Source: Maritalea sp047634455
GTDB lineage: Bacteria; Pseudomonadota; Alphaproteobacteria; Rhizobiales; Devosiaceae
Direction: 5' to 3'
NCBI RefSeq assembly: GCF_047634455.1
Contig: NZ_JBLIAI010000006.1
Span: 1 to 64,000 of the forward strand
DNA: 64,000 nt
Shown here: one piece after another, positions 16,022 through 25,482 of the stretch
Layout: every line of letters begins with the position of its first letter
Position numbering within the stretch: position 1 is the first letter of the stretch
Translations under genes and position numbers: made by a program
The notes under the pieces: model-generated
What the model was told of the DNA's origin: nothing
Seen by the model: the letters and a program-made list of their open reading frames with translations, nothing else
The model's database searches: none

Positions 16022-18655
16022 TTGGCTGTGCACACATCATCCGCTTTGGAAAAACAACAAAATGCCCAAACGGCAATCGCTGTGAAAATCCCACTGCGCT
16101 TGATTGGCATCCTTTGTCTGATCTTTGTTGCCTTCATCATTCTGGCGCTGATGTCATGGTCAGTAAATGACCCAAGTTTAAGCTATGCCTCTGCCGAGCC
16201 GGTCAACAATTGGATCGGTTATCCCGGTGCCGTTGTCGCCGATATTATGTTCCAGTTCTTTGGATTAAGCGGCGTCTTATATATCACCCCGCCCGCCATT
16301 TGGTCACTTTCACTCATCCGCAAAAAAGTCCCGCTTGGGTTTGGCCTGCGTGTTATTATGTGGATCAGCGCTTTGTTGCTGACATCAGGCGTGCTCGCGT
16401 TTATCCCCACCCCAACCACTTGGCCACTGCCCACAGGCTTGGGCGGCATAATTGGTTTGGGCTTTTCAACCATTGCAGGTTTCGTTGTTGGCGCAGAATT
16501 GCGTACAGATGCGGGCTGGTTGTTTTCCCTCATTTTGCTCACCCCCGCGCTTGTGAGTTTCTGGATTGCCGTCAAACCGGGCGCGCGGTTTGGGCTTGAC
16601 CCAAATGGCACAAACGAGTTGAGCAATAAAGACACCAAGTCTGATGAACCCAAAAACATTGTGCAATGGATCGGTGCACAACTGTCTGCCATGTTCACAA
16701 TTTTGCTCGGTGCCATTACCCACCTGATTTTTTCAACCCATACCAGCATCAAAAAGTCATGGGCAGAAAAAAAAGCGCAAAAATCCGACGCCGCACAACA
16801 ACCATGGCGACACGGCGGGCAAGAACCCCACTTATCGGCGCAACCAGCAAACACGACACCACAAAACGAGCGCCGCATTGAACCTCGGTTCCAGGATCAA
16901 ACAGCACATGACAATCAAACGTGGGTTGAAGGGCAGCATCAACCCCTTGGTGATGATTATGTCGATGTGGCCCCAACTGAGTACAACTATGCAGCACCCG
17001 CTGCTGGCCCCACATCTTCATCCCCAGACCCGCAATCGCACAGTACCGCCTCAAAACCAGGGCCCCGCGTCACCGCTCCTGCGCCGCGCCCTGCGCCCGG
17101 CCGCCGAATTGTTGCAGAAGCCCAACAAAGCCTATTGGGCAATGACACATTTGAATTGCCCGAGCTCAGCTATATGGCTGAACCGCCAATCACCAAAGCT
17201 GCCCGCGAACACTTGCCGGAAGTATTGGAAGAAAACGCGCGGCTCCTAGAAGGCGTGCTTGAAGATTTTGGCGTACGAGGTGCCATCATCAATGTACGTC
17301 CCGGCCCTGTGGTCACCCTTTACGAGTTGGAGCCAGCCCCGGGCATAAAATCTTCACGTGTTATCGGGTTAGCTGACGACATTGCACGATCCATGAGCGC
17401 CATCTCAGCTCGGGTTGCGGTGGTTCCTGGGCGCAATGCCATCGGCATTGAATTACCCAATAAAACCCGTGAAACCGTTTATCTGCGTGAAATGCTGGGT
17501 TCTGTTGATTTTGAAAAATTCAAAGGCAAATTGCCACTTTGTTTGGGCAAAACCATTGGCGGCGAACCAGTGATTGCCGATTTGGCGCGGATGCCCCACC
17601 TATTGATCGCCGGAACAACCGGGTCGGGCAAGTCGGTGGCGGTAAACACTTTCATTCTCTCATTGCTCTATCGCTGGACACCCGAACAGTGCCGCTTGAT
17701 CATGATCGACCCCAAAATGCTCGAGCTGTCGATCTATGATGGCATTCCGCATCTATTGACCCCCGTGGTCACCGATCCAACCAAAGCGGTCACCGCCCTT
17801 AAATGGGCCGTGCGCGAGATGGAAGATCGCTATAAAAAGATGTCAAAAATCGGTGTGCGCAACATTGATGGCTTCAACCAAAAAGTCATCGAGTTCAAGA
17901 AAAAGGGCGAAATCATCACCCGCACGGTGCAAACCGGTTTTGACAAAGACACCGGTGAAGCGGTTTTTGAAACCGAAGAATTTCATCTTGAACCTCTCCC
18001 CTTCATTGTGGTGATTGTTGATGAGATGGCCGATTTGATGATGGTTGCGGGTAAAGACATTGAAGGCGCAATCCAACGCCTCGCCCAAATGGCACGCGCA
18101 TCTGGTATTCATCTGATCATGGCCACACAACGCCCTTCGGTTGACGTGATCACCGGCACGATCAAAGCCAATTTCCCGACACGGATTTCATTCCAAGTCA
18201 CCTCAAAAATTGATAGCCGCACCATCCTAGGTGAACAAGGCGCGGAACAATTGCTCGGAATGGGAGATATGCTCTATATGGCCGGTGGTGGTCGCACCAG
18301 ACGCTTGCACGGCCCATTCGTGGCAGATGGCGAAGTGGAAACCGTTGTTAATCATCTCAAGGCACAAGGCACCCCCGAATATCTTGAAAGCGTCACCGAA
18401 GAAATCGACGACAGTGGTGATGGGGGCAATTCAAATCTGGGCAATTCCGGCGATGATCTATACGACAAGGCCGTCAATATCGTTCTAAGCGATCGCAAAG
18501 CATCCACCAGCTATATCCAGCGGCGGCTGTCAATTGGCTACAACCGGGCCGCAACGCTGATTGAACGTATGGAACAAGAAGGTGTCATTTCGCCTGCCAA
18601 CCATGCGGGCAAACGTGAAGTGTTGGTCGGGGGCGAAGACGACGCTCCGTTCTGA
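16022..18655 (+). CDS. ftsK: DNA translocase FtsK
   Basis: Septal DNA pump that clears chromosome ends during division and activates dif recombination. 877 residues: about four or five N-terminal membrane helices (25-47, 68-98, 105-128, 139-160, 165-184), a proline-rich linker (about 190-370), then the hexameric motor with Walker A GTTGSGKS (531-538) and Walker B ending at D667-E668, and a C-terminal winged-helix gamma domain (about 815-875) that reads KOPS sequences. It lacks the very long linker of E. coli FtsK, as is usual in alphaproteobacteria. The start is TTG at 16022; a GTG six bases later is an alternative. lolA follows 97 bases downstream, the usual order in rhizobia. Confidence 0.96.
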   Translation: MAVHTSSALEKQQNAQTAIAVKIPLRLIGILCLIFVAFIILALMSWSVNDPSLSYASAEPVNNWIGYPGAVVADIMFQFFGLSGVLYITPPAIWSLSLIRKKVPLGFGLRVIMWISALLLTSGVLAFIPTPTTWPLPTGLGGIIGLGFSTIAGFVVGAELRTDAGWLFSLILLTPALVSFWIAVKPGARFGLDPNGTNELSNKDTKSDEPKNIVQWIGAQLSAMFTILLGAITHLIFSTHTSIKKSWAEKKAQKSDAAQQPWRHGGQEPHLSAQPANTTPQNERRIEPRFQDQTAHDNQTWVEGQHQPLGDDYVDVAPTEYNYAAPAAGPTSSSPDPQSHSTASKPGPRVTAPAPRPAPGRRIVAEAQQSLLGNDTFELPELSYMAEPPITKAAREHLPEVLEENARLLEGVLEDFGVRGAIINVRPGPVVTLYELEPAPGIKSSRVIGLADDIARSMSAISARVAVVPGRNAIGIELPNKTRETVYLREMLGSVDFEKFKGKLPLCLGKTIGGEPVIADLARMPHLLIAGTTGSGKSVAVNTFILSLLYRWTPEQCRLIMIDPKMLELSIYDGIPHLLTPVVTDPTKAVTALKWAVREMEDRYKKMSKIGVRNIDGFNQKVIEFKKKGEIITRTVQTGFDKDTGEAVFETEEFHLEPLPFIVVIVDEMADLMMVAGKDIEGAIQRLAQMARASGIHLIMATQRPSVDVITGTIKANFPTRISFQVTSKIDSRTILGEQGAEQLLGMGDMLYMAGGGRTRRLHGPFVADGEVETVVNHLKAQGTPEYLESVTEEIDDSGDGGNSNLGNSGDDLYDKAVNIVLSDRKASTSYIQRRLSIGYNRAATLIERMEQEGVISPANHAGKREVLVGGEDDAPF

Positions 18656-18668
18656 TTCACGTGAAACT
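18653..18668. other. parS-like ParB binding site
   Basis: TGATTCACGTGAAACT matches TGTTTCACGTGAAACA at 14 of 16 positions. It spans the ftsK stop codon and the ftsK-lolA gap. Confidence 0.85.
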
Positions 18669-18752
18669 TTGCGCATATGCACCGCTCATGTAATCGCCAT
18701 ATTGTATCGATATGAGTTTAAACAACATCACGTCACAACCAGCGGATTATTT

Positions 18753-19364
18753 ATGCGCCTCTTTTTCAAAACGCTTCTCGCTTTTCTAATTGCAATCGGT
18801 TTGACCATGCCTATCCAAGCGCTTGACCGCGCCCTGACAGAAGAAGAAATCCAGATCATCAATGACATTAGCGCGCACCATTCTGCCGTAGAACAAATGG
18901 CTGGTCGGTTCTTGCAACTCGATAGTGCAGGCAACCGCTCCGAAGGCATTTTCTATTTGAAACGGCCAAACAAAATCCGCTTCAAATATGCCCCACCATC
19001 CTATGAAGAAGTCATTTCAGTGGGCAGCGGCTTTTATGTGATCAACCGAAAAGAGAAATCCAAATTCGCCTACCCACAACAACGTGTGCCTCTGCGCCAA
19101 TTCCTCTCGGACAACATTGATCTGTTCGCGGCCAACATTACCGACGTGGTCAAAACAGAAGAAATGATTGCGGTTACCGTTGCTGACGACACCCCCGCAG
19201 GCCCTGTATCTGTGACCATGATCTTCAATCTTGAAACCAAAGACATACAGCAATGGACACTTACAGAACCCAACGGCAACGAGGTGACCTTTTCGATTTA
19301 CGACACCACGACTGAGATCGATATACCAAAAGCATATTTTTACCTGCCAGATTACAACAATTAA
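18753..19364 (+). CDS. lolA: Outer-membrane lipoprotein carrier LolA-family protein
   Basis: Periplasmic carrier that takes lipoproteins from the LolCDE exporter to the outer membrane. 203 residues from ATG 18753; a signal peptide with hydrophobic core LLAFLIAIGLTMPIQA ends near residue 24. The LolA body follows, with the recognisable GIFYLKRPNKIRFKYAPP segment near 71-88 and LRQFLSDNIDLFA near 119-131. The longer in-frame extension upstream overlaps the end of ftsK and is not LolA-like. The downstream neighbour of ftsK is often this gene in alphaproteobacteria. Confidence 0.92.
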   Translation: MRLFFKTLLAFLIAIGLTMPIQALDRALTEEEIQIINDISAHHSAVEQMAGRFLQLDSAGNRSEGIFYLKRPNKIRFKYAPPSYEEVISVGSGFYVINRKEKSKFAYPQQRVPLRQFLSDNIDLFAANITDVVKTEEMIAVTVADDTPAGPVSVTMIFNLETKDIQQWTLTEPNGNEVTFSIYDTTTEIDIPKAYFYLPDYNN

Positions 19365-19450
19365 CTGCACAAAACGGGTGGACCCTGCCAACCAAATTGC
19401 CAATATAGAACGGTTGGCGATTCGCCAATTTGTTGAGCGCGGGAGCATCT

Positions 19451-20254
19451 ATGTCTATATCGGTCGCCACTTGGAACATCAATTCGGTGCGTTTGCGCTT
19501 GCCCATGGTGCAAGACTTTTTAGCCGATCATCGACCTGACATTTTATGTTTGCAAGAAATCAAGTGTCAAAACGATCAGTTCCCCACCAAAGCGTTTGAA
19601 AAGTCGGGCTATCAATATCAGGCGGTGAATGGCCAAAAGAGCTATCACGGCGTGGCGATTGTTTCACGTATTCCACTTCAAGACCATCAAGCGCGTGAAT
19701 TTTGCCAGATGGGCGACGCCCGCCATATCAGTGGGGTCGTTGAAGCGCCATTTGGCAAAACCCGGATCCACAATTTCTACATTCCGGCAGGTGGCGACGA
19801 AGCCAATATTGAGACCAATCCAAAGTTCAAACACAAAATGGATTTCCTGAGCGAATTGCAAACTTGGTTTGATCACAAGGATTTTGATGCAGGCCAGGTG
19901 ATTGTTGGCGATTTCAACATCGCCCCACACGAAAACGATGTGTGGTCACACAAGCAATTGCTAAAAGTCGTCAGCCACACCCCGCTTGAAACACAGACCC
20001 TGGACGCCATGCAAGCACGGCGCGATTGGGTTGATGTGGTGCGCAAACACATCCCGCATGAAGAACGGCTCTACAGTTGGTGGAGTTACCGCTCTAAAGA
20101 TTGGAGCGTATCCAATAAAGGTCGTCGGCTCGACCATATTTGGTCAACACCAGACGTCGCCAAACATAGTACTGAAACAATCGTATTTCGCGATGCGCGC
20201 GGCTGGACAGAAAAGCCGTCTGATCATGTGCCGATTATTTCAAGATTTGGCTAA
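19451..20254 (+). CDS. xthA: Exodeoxyribonuclease III
   Basis: AP endonuclease and 3'-5' exonuclease of base-excision repair. 267 residues from ATG 19451, with GGGAGC 6 bases upstream. Landmarks of the EEP nuclease fold are present: ATWNINSVR (about 6-14), LCLQEIKCQ with the catalytic Glu (about 34-42), VIVGDFNIAP (near 149-158), KGRRLDHIW (near 227-235) and the final SDHVPII with the catalytic His. It is separate from lolA (86-base gap) and ends 22 bases from a convergent gene. Confidence 0.95.
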   Translation: MSISVATWNINSVRLRLPMVQDFLADHRPDILCLQEIKCQNDQFPTKAFEKSGYQYQAVNGQKSYHGVAIVSRIPLQDHQAREFCQMGDARHISGVVEAPFGKTRIHNFYIPAGGDEANIETNPKFKHKMDFLSELQTWFDHKDFDAGQVIVGDFNIAPHENDVWSHKQLLKVVSHTPLETQTLDAMQARRDWVDVVRKHIPHEERLYSWWSYRSKDWSVSNKGRRLDHIWSTPDVAKHSTETIVFRDARGWTEKPSDHVPIISRFG

Positions 20255-20276
20255 AACGCGATTGAGCCTATTCACA

Positions 20277-20720
20277 TCAATGCACGTCGGCAGCGGTAAT
20301 TGCGTGCACATATCGGCTAATGGATAGTTTGATCCGGGCGGCGACTTTTGCTGCCAAGTCGGGGTAGTTCTCAATCAACCGTTTGAAATGAAGTCGCGGT
20401 ACAAATACCAGCTCTGTGTTTCCAATCGCGCGCACGGTCGCGGGACGCGGCTTATCAACAATCAAGGCCAATTCACCAAAGGTCGTGCCCTGCTCCTTGA
20501 TAACCGGACCCTGTGATTTTGCCCCTTCATGGCTCGATTGCATCGCGCCCTTAACCAGAATATAAGCACCATCTGCCACCGCGCCCTCGCTGAACAATAT
20601 TTCATTATCCGCCAATTTGCGCGTATCAGAAACAAAGCCAATCAGCTTGAGCTGCTCGTCGCTTAACGTTTGAAACGGATCAGCAAGTTTTAATATCGCC
20701 GTAATTTCATCAAGTGTCAT
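20277..20720 (-). CDS. Cyclic nucleotide-binding domain protein
   Basis: 147 residues, essentially one cNMP-binding (cupin-like) domain without a DNA-binding helix-turn-helix, so it is not a Crp/Fnr regulator. The phosphate-binding cassette region is FGELALIVDKPRPATVRA (about 81-98), close to the FGELAL-x-RAA form of real cAMP/cGMP binders, so ligand binding is plausible. It follows the OmpR-type regulator by 9 bases on the same strand and probably shares its transcript. The partner process is unknown. Confidence 0.85.
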   Translation of the reverse strand: MTLDEITAILKLADPFQTLSDEQLKLIGFVSDTRKLADNEILFSEGAVADGAYILVKGAMQSSHEGAKSQGPVIKEQGTTFGELALIVDKPRPATVRAIGNTELVFVPRLHFKRLIENYPDLAAKVAARIKLSISRYVHAITAADVH

Positions 20721-20729
20721 CTTTGACCC

Positions 20730-21413
20730 TTAAGGTACCAATCGGTAGCCGCCCTCTTCTGTGACCAAAAGTCTGGCATTGCTGGGATCTCGTTCAATTT
20801 TCTGCCGCAAGCGATAAATGTGCGTCTCAAGCGTATGGGTCGTCACCCGATTATTATATCCCCAAACCTCCTGCAACAACACATCACGTGAAACCGTTTT
20901 AGCCCCTTGGCGATAGAGGAACTTCAATATCGATGTTTCTTTGTCGGTCAGCCGCACCTTACCGCCATCCTCGGTTTCAAGTGTCTTGGTGGCGGGCTGG
21001 AAATTGTAATGCCCGATGGTAAACACCACATCTTCACTTTGATCATGTTGACGCAACAATGCCCGCACCCGGGCGAGCAAAACAGAAAAGCGAAAAGGTT
21101 TTGTCACATAATCATTGGCCCCGCTCTCAAGGCCCAATATCTCATCCGAATCGCTATCGTGCCCGGTAAGCATCAGAATCGGGCTTTTAAAACCGTCCTG
21201 ACGCATGATTTTCACCGCCTCACGCCCGTCCATGTCCGGCAAACCAACATCCAACAGGACCAAGTCAAACGGGGAAGCTTTTACCGATCGCAATGCCGTC
21301 GCTGCATCGGCACCTTGTGTGATTTCAAATTCTCGATAATGCGAAAGCTGGTCCACCAAAGATTGGCGCAACTCATCTTCATCATCCACAATTAAAAGCC
21401 GACGTTTGTTCAT
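20730..21413 (-). CDS. OmpR/PhoB-family response regulator
   Basis: 227 residues: a receiver domain (about 5-118) with the acidic pocket D10-D11 (IVDDED), phosphorylation site D55 in LLDVGLPDMDG and lysine in DYVTKPF, then a winged-helix DNA-binding domain (about 130-226) with VWGYNNRVTTHTLETHIYRLRQKI. No histidine kinase gene adjoins it, so it is an orphan regulator here. The gene directly downstream encodes a cNMP-binding protein. The target genes are unknown. I see no reason to give a more specific name. Confidence 0.93.
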   Translation of the reverse strand: MNKRRLLIVDDEDELRQSLVDQLSHYREFEITQGADAATALRSVKASPFDLVLLDVGLPDMDGREAVKIMRQDGFKSPILMLTGHDSDSDEILGLESGANDYVTKPFRFSVLLARVRALLRQHDQSEDVVFTIGHYNFQPATKTLETEDGGKVRLTDKETSILKFLYRQGAKTVSRDVLLQEVWGYNNRVTTHTLETHIYRLRQKIERDPSNARLLVTEEGGYRLVP

Positions 21414-21515
21414 GTTCTTGCCTTTTGTTGGCGCACCAGAGTTTTAACGCGAAGCACTAATGTAGACATTAGCTGTTAACATCCCAATCACAAGCCCGTG
21501 TGAAGATTGTGTTGG

Positions 21516-22196
21516 TTAATCGACAAGATATTCCCGCCGCCCAAAAATTGCAGACCCAACCCGAACATAAGTAGCACCCATTTCAATAGCTGTATCAAAA
21601 TCCGCACTCATACCCATCGACAGTTCGTGCAAATCGGCAGTTTTTGCCAACCCGGCCAATTGTGCAAAATACGGCGCAGCTGGCACCCCGGCTGGGGGAA
21701 TACACATCAAACCGCGCACATTCAGACCGTATGTTTCACGGCAAGTGTTCACAAATTCAACGGTTTCAGTTGGCGCAACGCCCGCTTTTTGCGGTTCCTC
21801 GCCGATATTAACCTGAACAAAAACCGGCAAATTTCGACCCGTCGCCGTAAACTCTTTAGCCAAAGCCTTCGCCAGCTTCTCTCGATCAACTGAATGTATG
21901 ACGTCAAACAAAGCGACAGCATCTTTTACTTTATTTGTTTGCAGCGGACCAATCAGGTGCAAAATGGTATCTGGGAACTGCTCTTTCAGGGCGGGCCATT
22001 TGCCCAACGCTTCCTGAACCCGGTTCTCACCAAAGTCAATTTGGCCCGCTTCCAATATCGGCAGGATATCTTCAGACGCAAACGTTTTAGACACTGCAAT
22101 CAGTTTTGGCGCTGGCGCGTGCACACTTAACGGGCCAAACCGAGCCGAAGCAATTGCAATGCGGTCATTTACGTCTTCTAATCCTGTGATAGTCAT
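21516..22196 (-). CDS. YggS/PROSC-family pyridoxal phosphate homeostasis protein
   Basis: 226 residues from ATG 22196, which has GAGGGG upstream; a TTG at 22208 is in frame but less likely. It is an alanine-racemase-like barrel that binds PLP but has no known catalytic turnover; members buffer PLP and affect amino-acid and keto-acid balance. The PLP lysine is K37 in LIAVSKTF; other landmarks are HLIGPLQTNK (near 81-90), QVNIGEEPQKAG (near 128-139) and LSMGMSADFDTAIEMGATYVR near the end. Divergent from leuS with about 170 bases between them. Confidence 0.93.
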   Translation of the reverse strand: MTITGLEDVNDRIAIASARFGPLSVHAPAPKLIAVSKTFASEDILPILEAGQIDFGENRVQEALGKWPALKEQFPDTILHLIGPLQTNKVKDAVALFDVIHSVDREKLAKALAKEFTATGRNLPVFVQVNIGEEPQKAGVAPTETVEFVNTCRETYGLNVRGLMCIPPAGVPAAPYFAQLAGLAKTADLHELSMGMSADFDTAIEMGATYVRVGSAIFGRREYLVD

Positions 22197-22370
22197 AATT
22201 CCCCTCAAATCACTTGCCTCCCCCTTTTTGAATCATTTTTCGCTACCGAGCAAACGATTCAATGCCAACCGATATTGACCCCACCACCCAAATCTGGTGA
22301 AGGTCGCTGTAACGCTTAGAAATCGGGCGATTGACCCGATCGAACATGACGACTTAAAGGACGTATAGAA

Positions 22371-24998
22371 TTGACCGGCAATAATTCAGAACGGTATAAC
22401 CCTCGCGAAAGCGAACCCCATTGGCAAAACCTATGGCGCGAACGCAAAAGCTTCGTTTCCAGCAATGATGACGACCGCGAAAAATACTACGTCCTAGAAA
22501 TGTTCCCCTACCCCTCAGGCCGCTGCCATGTGGGTCATGCGCGTAATTACACAATGGGCGACGTGATCGCCCGTTATAAACGCGCCAAAGGTTTTAACGT
22601 TTTGCACCCCATGGGTTGGGATGCGTTCGGCATGCCCGCTGAAAACGCTGCGATGAAAAACAATGCCCACCCAAAAACATGGACCTACCAAAATATCGCA
22701 TCGATGAAGACCCAATTGCAATCCATGGGGTTTAGTCTTGATTGGACCCGTGAATTCGCCACGTGCGATCCCGAATATTACGCGCATCAGCAAAAACTAT
22801 TTATAGATTTTTTGAGCGAAGACCTCATCTACCGCAAAAGCTCCAAAGTTAATTGGGATCCAGTTGACAATACAGTATTGGCCAACGAACAAGTGATTGA
22901 CGGTCGTGGTTGGCGATCTGGCGCGTTGGTGGAACAAAAAGAGCTCACCCAATGGTTCTTCAAAATCACCGACTACGCCGAAGACCTGTTAAACGAAATC
23001 GACAATCTTAATGATTGGCCTGAAAAAGTCCGGTTGATGCAAAAAAACTGGATCGGCAAATCCGAGGGCCTAACCATCCGCTGGGCGCTTGATGCAGCAA
23101 CCGCACCCGAGGGTTTTTGCGATCTTGAAGTCTATACCACACGCCCTGATACGATTTTTGGCGCCAGCTTTATGGCTGTCGCCGCCGATCATCCATTGGC
23201 GCAAGAAGCAGCCAAATCGAACCCTGAACTGCAAACCTTTATCGAGGAATGTCGCCGATTGGGCACATCCGTCGCCGCACTTGAAACCGCAGAGAAGCGT
23301 GGCTTTGATACCGGGATTCACGTGAAACACCCGTTTGACGACGATTGGACTTTGCCGATCTATGTGGCAAACTTTGTTTTGATGGATTACGGTACGGGTG
23401 CGATTTTTGGCTGTCCATCCGGCGACCAACGCGATTTGGATTTCGCCCGCAAATATGATTTACCTGTCAAGGCAGTGGTTATGCCAGACGGCGAATTGGC
23501 AGAACATTTTGTCATCGACAATGAAGCCTATACAGGCGAAGGCGTGATGATCAACTCCGCCTTCCTAAATGGCATGACACCAAGCATCGCCTTTGATGAG
23601 GTGGCCAACCGTTTGGCCAATATTGACATTAACGGTCGCGTACAGGGCGAACGCAAAGTCAATTATCGCTTGCGGGATTGGGGCATTTCGCGCCAGCGCT
23701 ATTGGGGCTGCCCAATCCCCATTATCCACTGTGATAATTGTGGCATCGTGCCAGTGCGCGATGAAGACTTGCCCGTAAAATTGCCCGACGATGTAAGCTT
23801 TGATAAACCGGGCAATCCGTTGGACCACCACCCAACATGGAAAGACACGCACTGCCCAACTTGCGATGCACCTGCACGGCGCGAAACCGATACCATGGAC
23901 ACATTTGTTGACAGTTCTTGGTACTTTGCGCGGTTCACAGCCCCCAATGCCTCGTCGCCAACTGATCCCAAAGCCGCCGATGAATGGTTGCCTGTCGACC
24001 AATATATTGGCGGTGTTGAGCACGCAATTTTGCACCTGCTTTATTCCCGCTTCTTCGCCCGTGCCATGAAAAAGTCGGGCCACTTGAATGTCACAGAACC
24101 GTTCAAAGGTCTGTTTACCCAGGGCATGGTCACCCACGAAACCTACAAAACGTCTCATGGCGACTGGGTGTCACCTGAAGAAATCAATTTTGAAGGGACG
24201 ACGGAAAACCGTAAAGCCACGCACAAGGTGTCCGGCGAAGCGGTAAAAATCGGTTCGATTGAAAAAATGTCGAAATCAAAACTCAATGTGGTCGACATGA
24301 CAGCAATGGCGCAAAGCTTTGGTGCCGACGCTACCCGATGGTTCGTGCTGTCTGATTCTCCGCCAGAGCGCGACGTTCAATGGACCGAAGCAGGTATTGA
24401 GGGTGTTTGGCGATTTGTGCAAAAGGTTTGGCGTTTGGTAGACGAGGCCCATGCTATTGTTTGTGCAACTGAAGATGCGTCCGTTGAGAACTTTGATGTC
24501 GAAGCTTTGCTAAAGTCAGCTCACCGTGCGGTTGATCAAGTGTCTGATGCATATGAAAATTTGCGCTTTAACCGTGCCATTGCCCAACTCTATGAGCTCA
24601 CGAATGTTTTGGGCAAGGCGACAGCGTCCATAAAGCACAATCCAACAATTAAAGAACGTTCGGCCATTCGCACCGCGACAACATTCTTGGTCAAATTGTG
24701 CAACCCAATCGTGCCCCATGTAACCGAAACATGTTGGGCACATTTGGGCAACACCACCATTTTGGCCGACGAGAGCTGGCCGGAGCCGGACCCGAAATAT
24801 CTTGTGAGTGACACCATCATCTTGCCCGTTCAAGTCAACGGCAAACGACGTGGTGAAATACAAATCAATAAGGATCTTCCCAAAGATCAAATTGAAGATG
24901 CCGCCTTGTCACTGGACGCGGTTTCGCGCATCTTGGACGGACAAGCACCCAAAAAGGTGATCATCGTTCCAGGCAGGATCGTCAATGTTGTTGTTTAA
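22371..24998 (+). CDS. leuS: Leucyl-tRNA synthetase
   Basis: Charges tRNA-Leu. 875 residues, typical length. Class I signatures are both present: HVGH (53-56, the HIGH box) and KMSKS (632-636). The inserted editing domain (CP1, about 225-420) contains YTTRPDTIFGASF and the YGTGAIFGCPSGDQRD region that hydrolyses mischarged tRNA, and an anticodon-binding domain follows the KMSKS loop. The start is TTG at 22371 with AAGGA about 10 bases before it. The last 14 bases overlap lptE, so leuS, lptE and holA form a coupled unit. Confidence 0.97.
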   Translation: MTGNNSERYNPRESEPHWQNLWRERKSFVSSNDDDREKYYVLEMFPYPSGRCHVGHARNYTMGDVIARYKRAKGFNVLHPMGWDAFGMPAENAAMKNNAHPKTWTYQNIASMKTQLQSMGFSLDWTREFATCDPEYYAHQQKLFIDFLSEDLIYRKSSKVNWDPVDNTVLANEQVIDGRGWRSGALVEQKELTQWFFKITDYAEDLLNEIDNLNDWPEKVRLMQKNWIGKSEGLTIRWALDAATAPEGFCDLEVYTTRPDTIFGASFMAVAADHPLAQEAAKSNPELQTFIEECRRLGTSVAALETAEKRGFDTGIHVKHPFDDDWTLPIYVANFVLMDYGTGAIFGCPSGDQRDLDFARKYDLPVKAVVMPDGELAEHFVIDNEAYTGEGVMINSAFLNGMTPSIAFDEVANRLANIDINGRVQGERKVNYRLRDWGISRQRYWGCPIPIIHCDNCGIVPVRDEDLPVKLPDDVSFDKPGNPLDHHPTWKDTHCPTCDAPARRETDTMDTFVDSSWYFARFTAPNASSPTDPKAADEWLPVDQYIGGVEHAILHLLYSRFFARAMKKSGHLNVTEPFKGLFTQGMVTHETYKTSHGDWVSPEEINFEGTTENRKATHKVSGEAVKIGSIEKMSKSKLNVVDMTAMAQSFGADATRWFVLSDSPPERDVQWTEAGIEGVWRFVQKVWRLVDEAHAIVCATEDASVENFDVEALLKSAHRAVDQVSDAYENLRFNRAIAQLYELTNVLGKATASIKHNPTIKERSAIRTATTFLVKLCNPIVPHVTETCWAHLGNTTILADESWPEPDPKYLVSDTIILPVQVNGKRRGEIQINKDLPKDQIEDAALSLDAVSRILDGQAPKKVIIVPGRIVNVVV
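23314..23329. other. parS-like ParB binding site
   Basis: GGATTCACGTGAAACA matches the parS consensus TGTTTCACGTGAAACA at 14 of 16 positions. It lies inside leuS, about 12 kb from the proposed oriC. Confidence 0.85.
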
Positions 24999-25482
24999 CA
25001 GATCAATCAAATATCTATTCGTCGCTCTGACCGGCCTTATCGTCTTGGCCGGCTGCACCTTCAGTCCGGTATATGATGCTGGTGGCGCAAACAATTACGC
25101 TATTGGTTTTGGCAAACCGGCATCGGTTGTTGAACAAACAATCGTGCAGGAATTGACTTTCAAATTGGGACGCGCAACAACACCAGCTTATATGGTAAAT
25201 CTGTCAACATCGACCGCAACGCGCTCCATTTACGGTGTTGGTTCACAATTTGTGCGAACCGAATATGAGGCCACCGTGCGCACGTCTTTCACCTTGATCG
25301 ATACGTTGACGGATGAACAAGTGACATCGGGCCAACGTTTCGCTTCCGCAATCTATCAAAGCAGCACGCAAAATGTAGCCAACAATGCCGCGCTATCTGA
25401 CGCCTACCAGCGCGCTGCCAAAGATGTCGCGGGCCAGATCGAACTGCTGATCGTTGCGGCTTTAAAAGAGAACAAACCTTGA
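24985..25482 (+). CDS. lptE: LPS-assembly lipoprotein LptE
   Basis: 165 residues with a lipoprotein signal: hydrophobic run at about 10-20 and lipobox LAGC (21-24), so it is lipidated at C24. In the outer membrane LptE plugs the LptD barrel that inserts lipopolysaccharide. The body has the LptE/RlpB fold pattern (FSPVYDAG right after the cysteine; TYEATVRTSFTLID-like beta segment at about 90-105). Sequence conservation of this family is low, and position between leuS and holA, the usual place in proteobacteria, carries much of the assignment. It overlaps both neighbours. Confidence 0.9.
   Translation: MLLFNRSIKYLFVALTGLIVLAGCTFSPVYDAGGANNYAIGFGKPASVVEQTIVQELTFKLGRATTPAYMVNLSTSTATRSIYGVGSQFVRTEYEATVRTSFTLIDTLTDEQVTSGQRFASAIYQSSTQNVANNAALSDAYQRAAKDVAGQIELLIVAALKENKP

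Noticed and set aside
16219..16878. 219-codon frame antisense to ftsK
   Set aside because: Shadow of a well-supported gene; no start signal and no recognisable protein features.
17347..17362. TTCACGTG-containing sequence in ftsK
   Set aside because: Only the core CACGTG plus a partial left arm match parS; the right arm diverges.
20881..20896. parS-like ACATCACGTGAAACCG in the response regulator gene
   Set aside because: The left half lacks TTCAC, so the match is too weak compared with the seven accepted sites.
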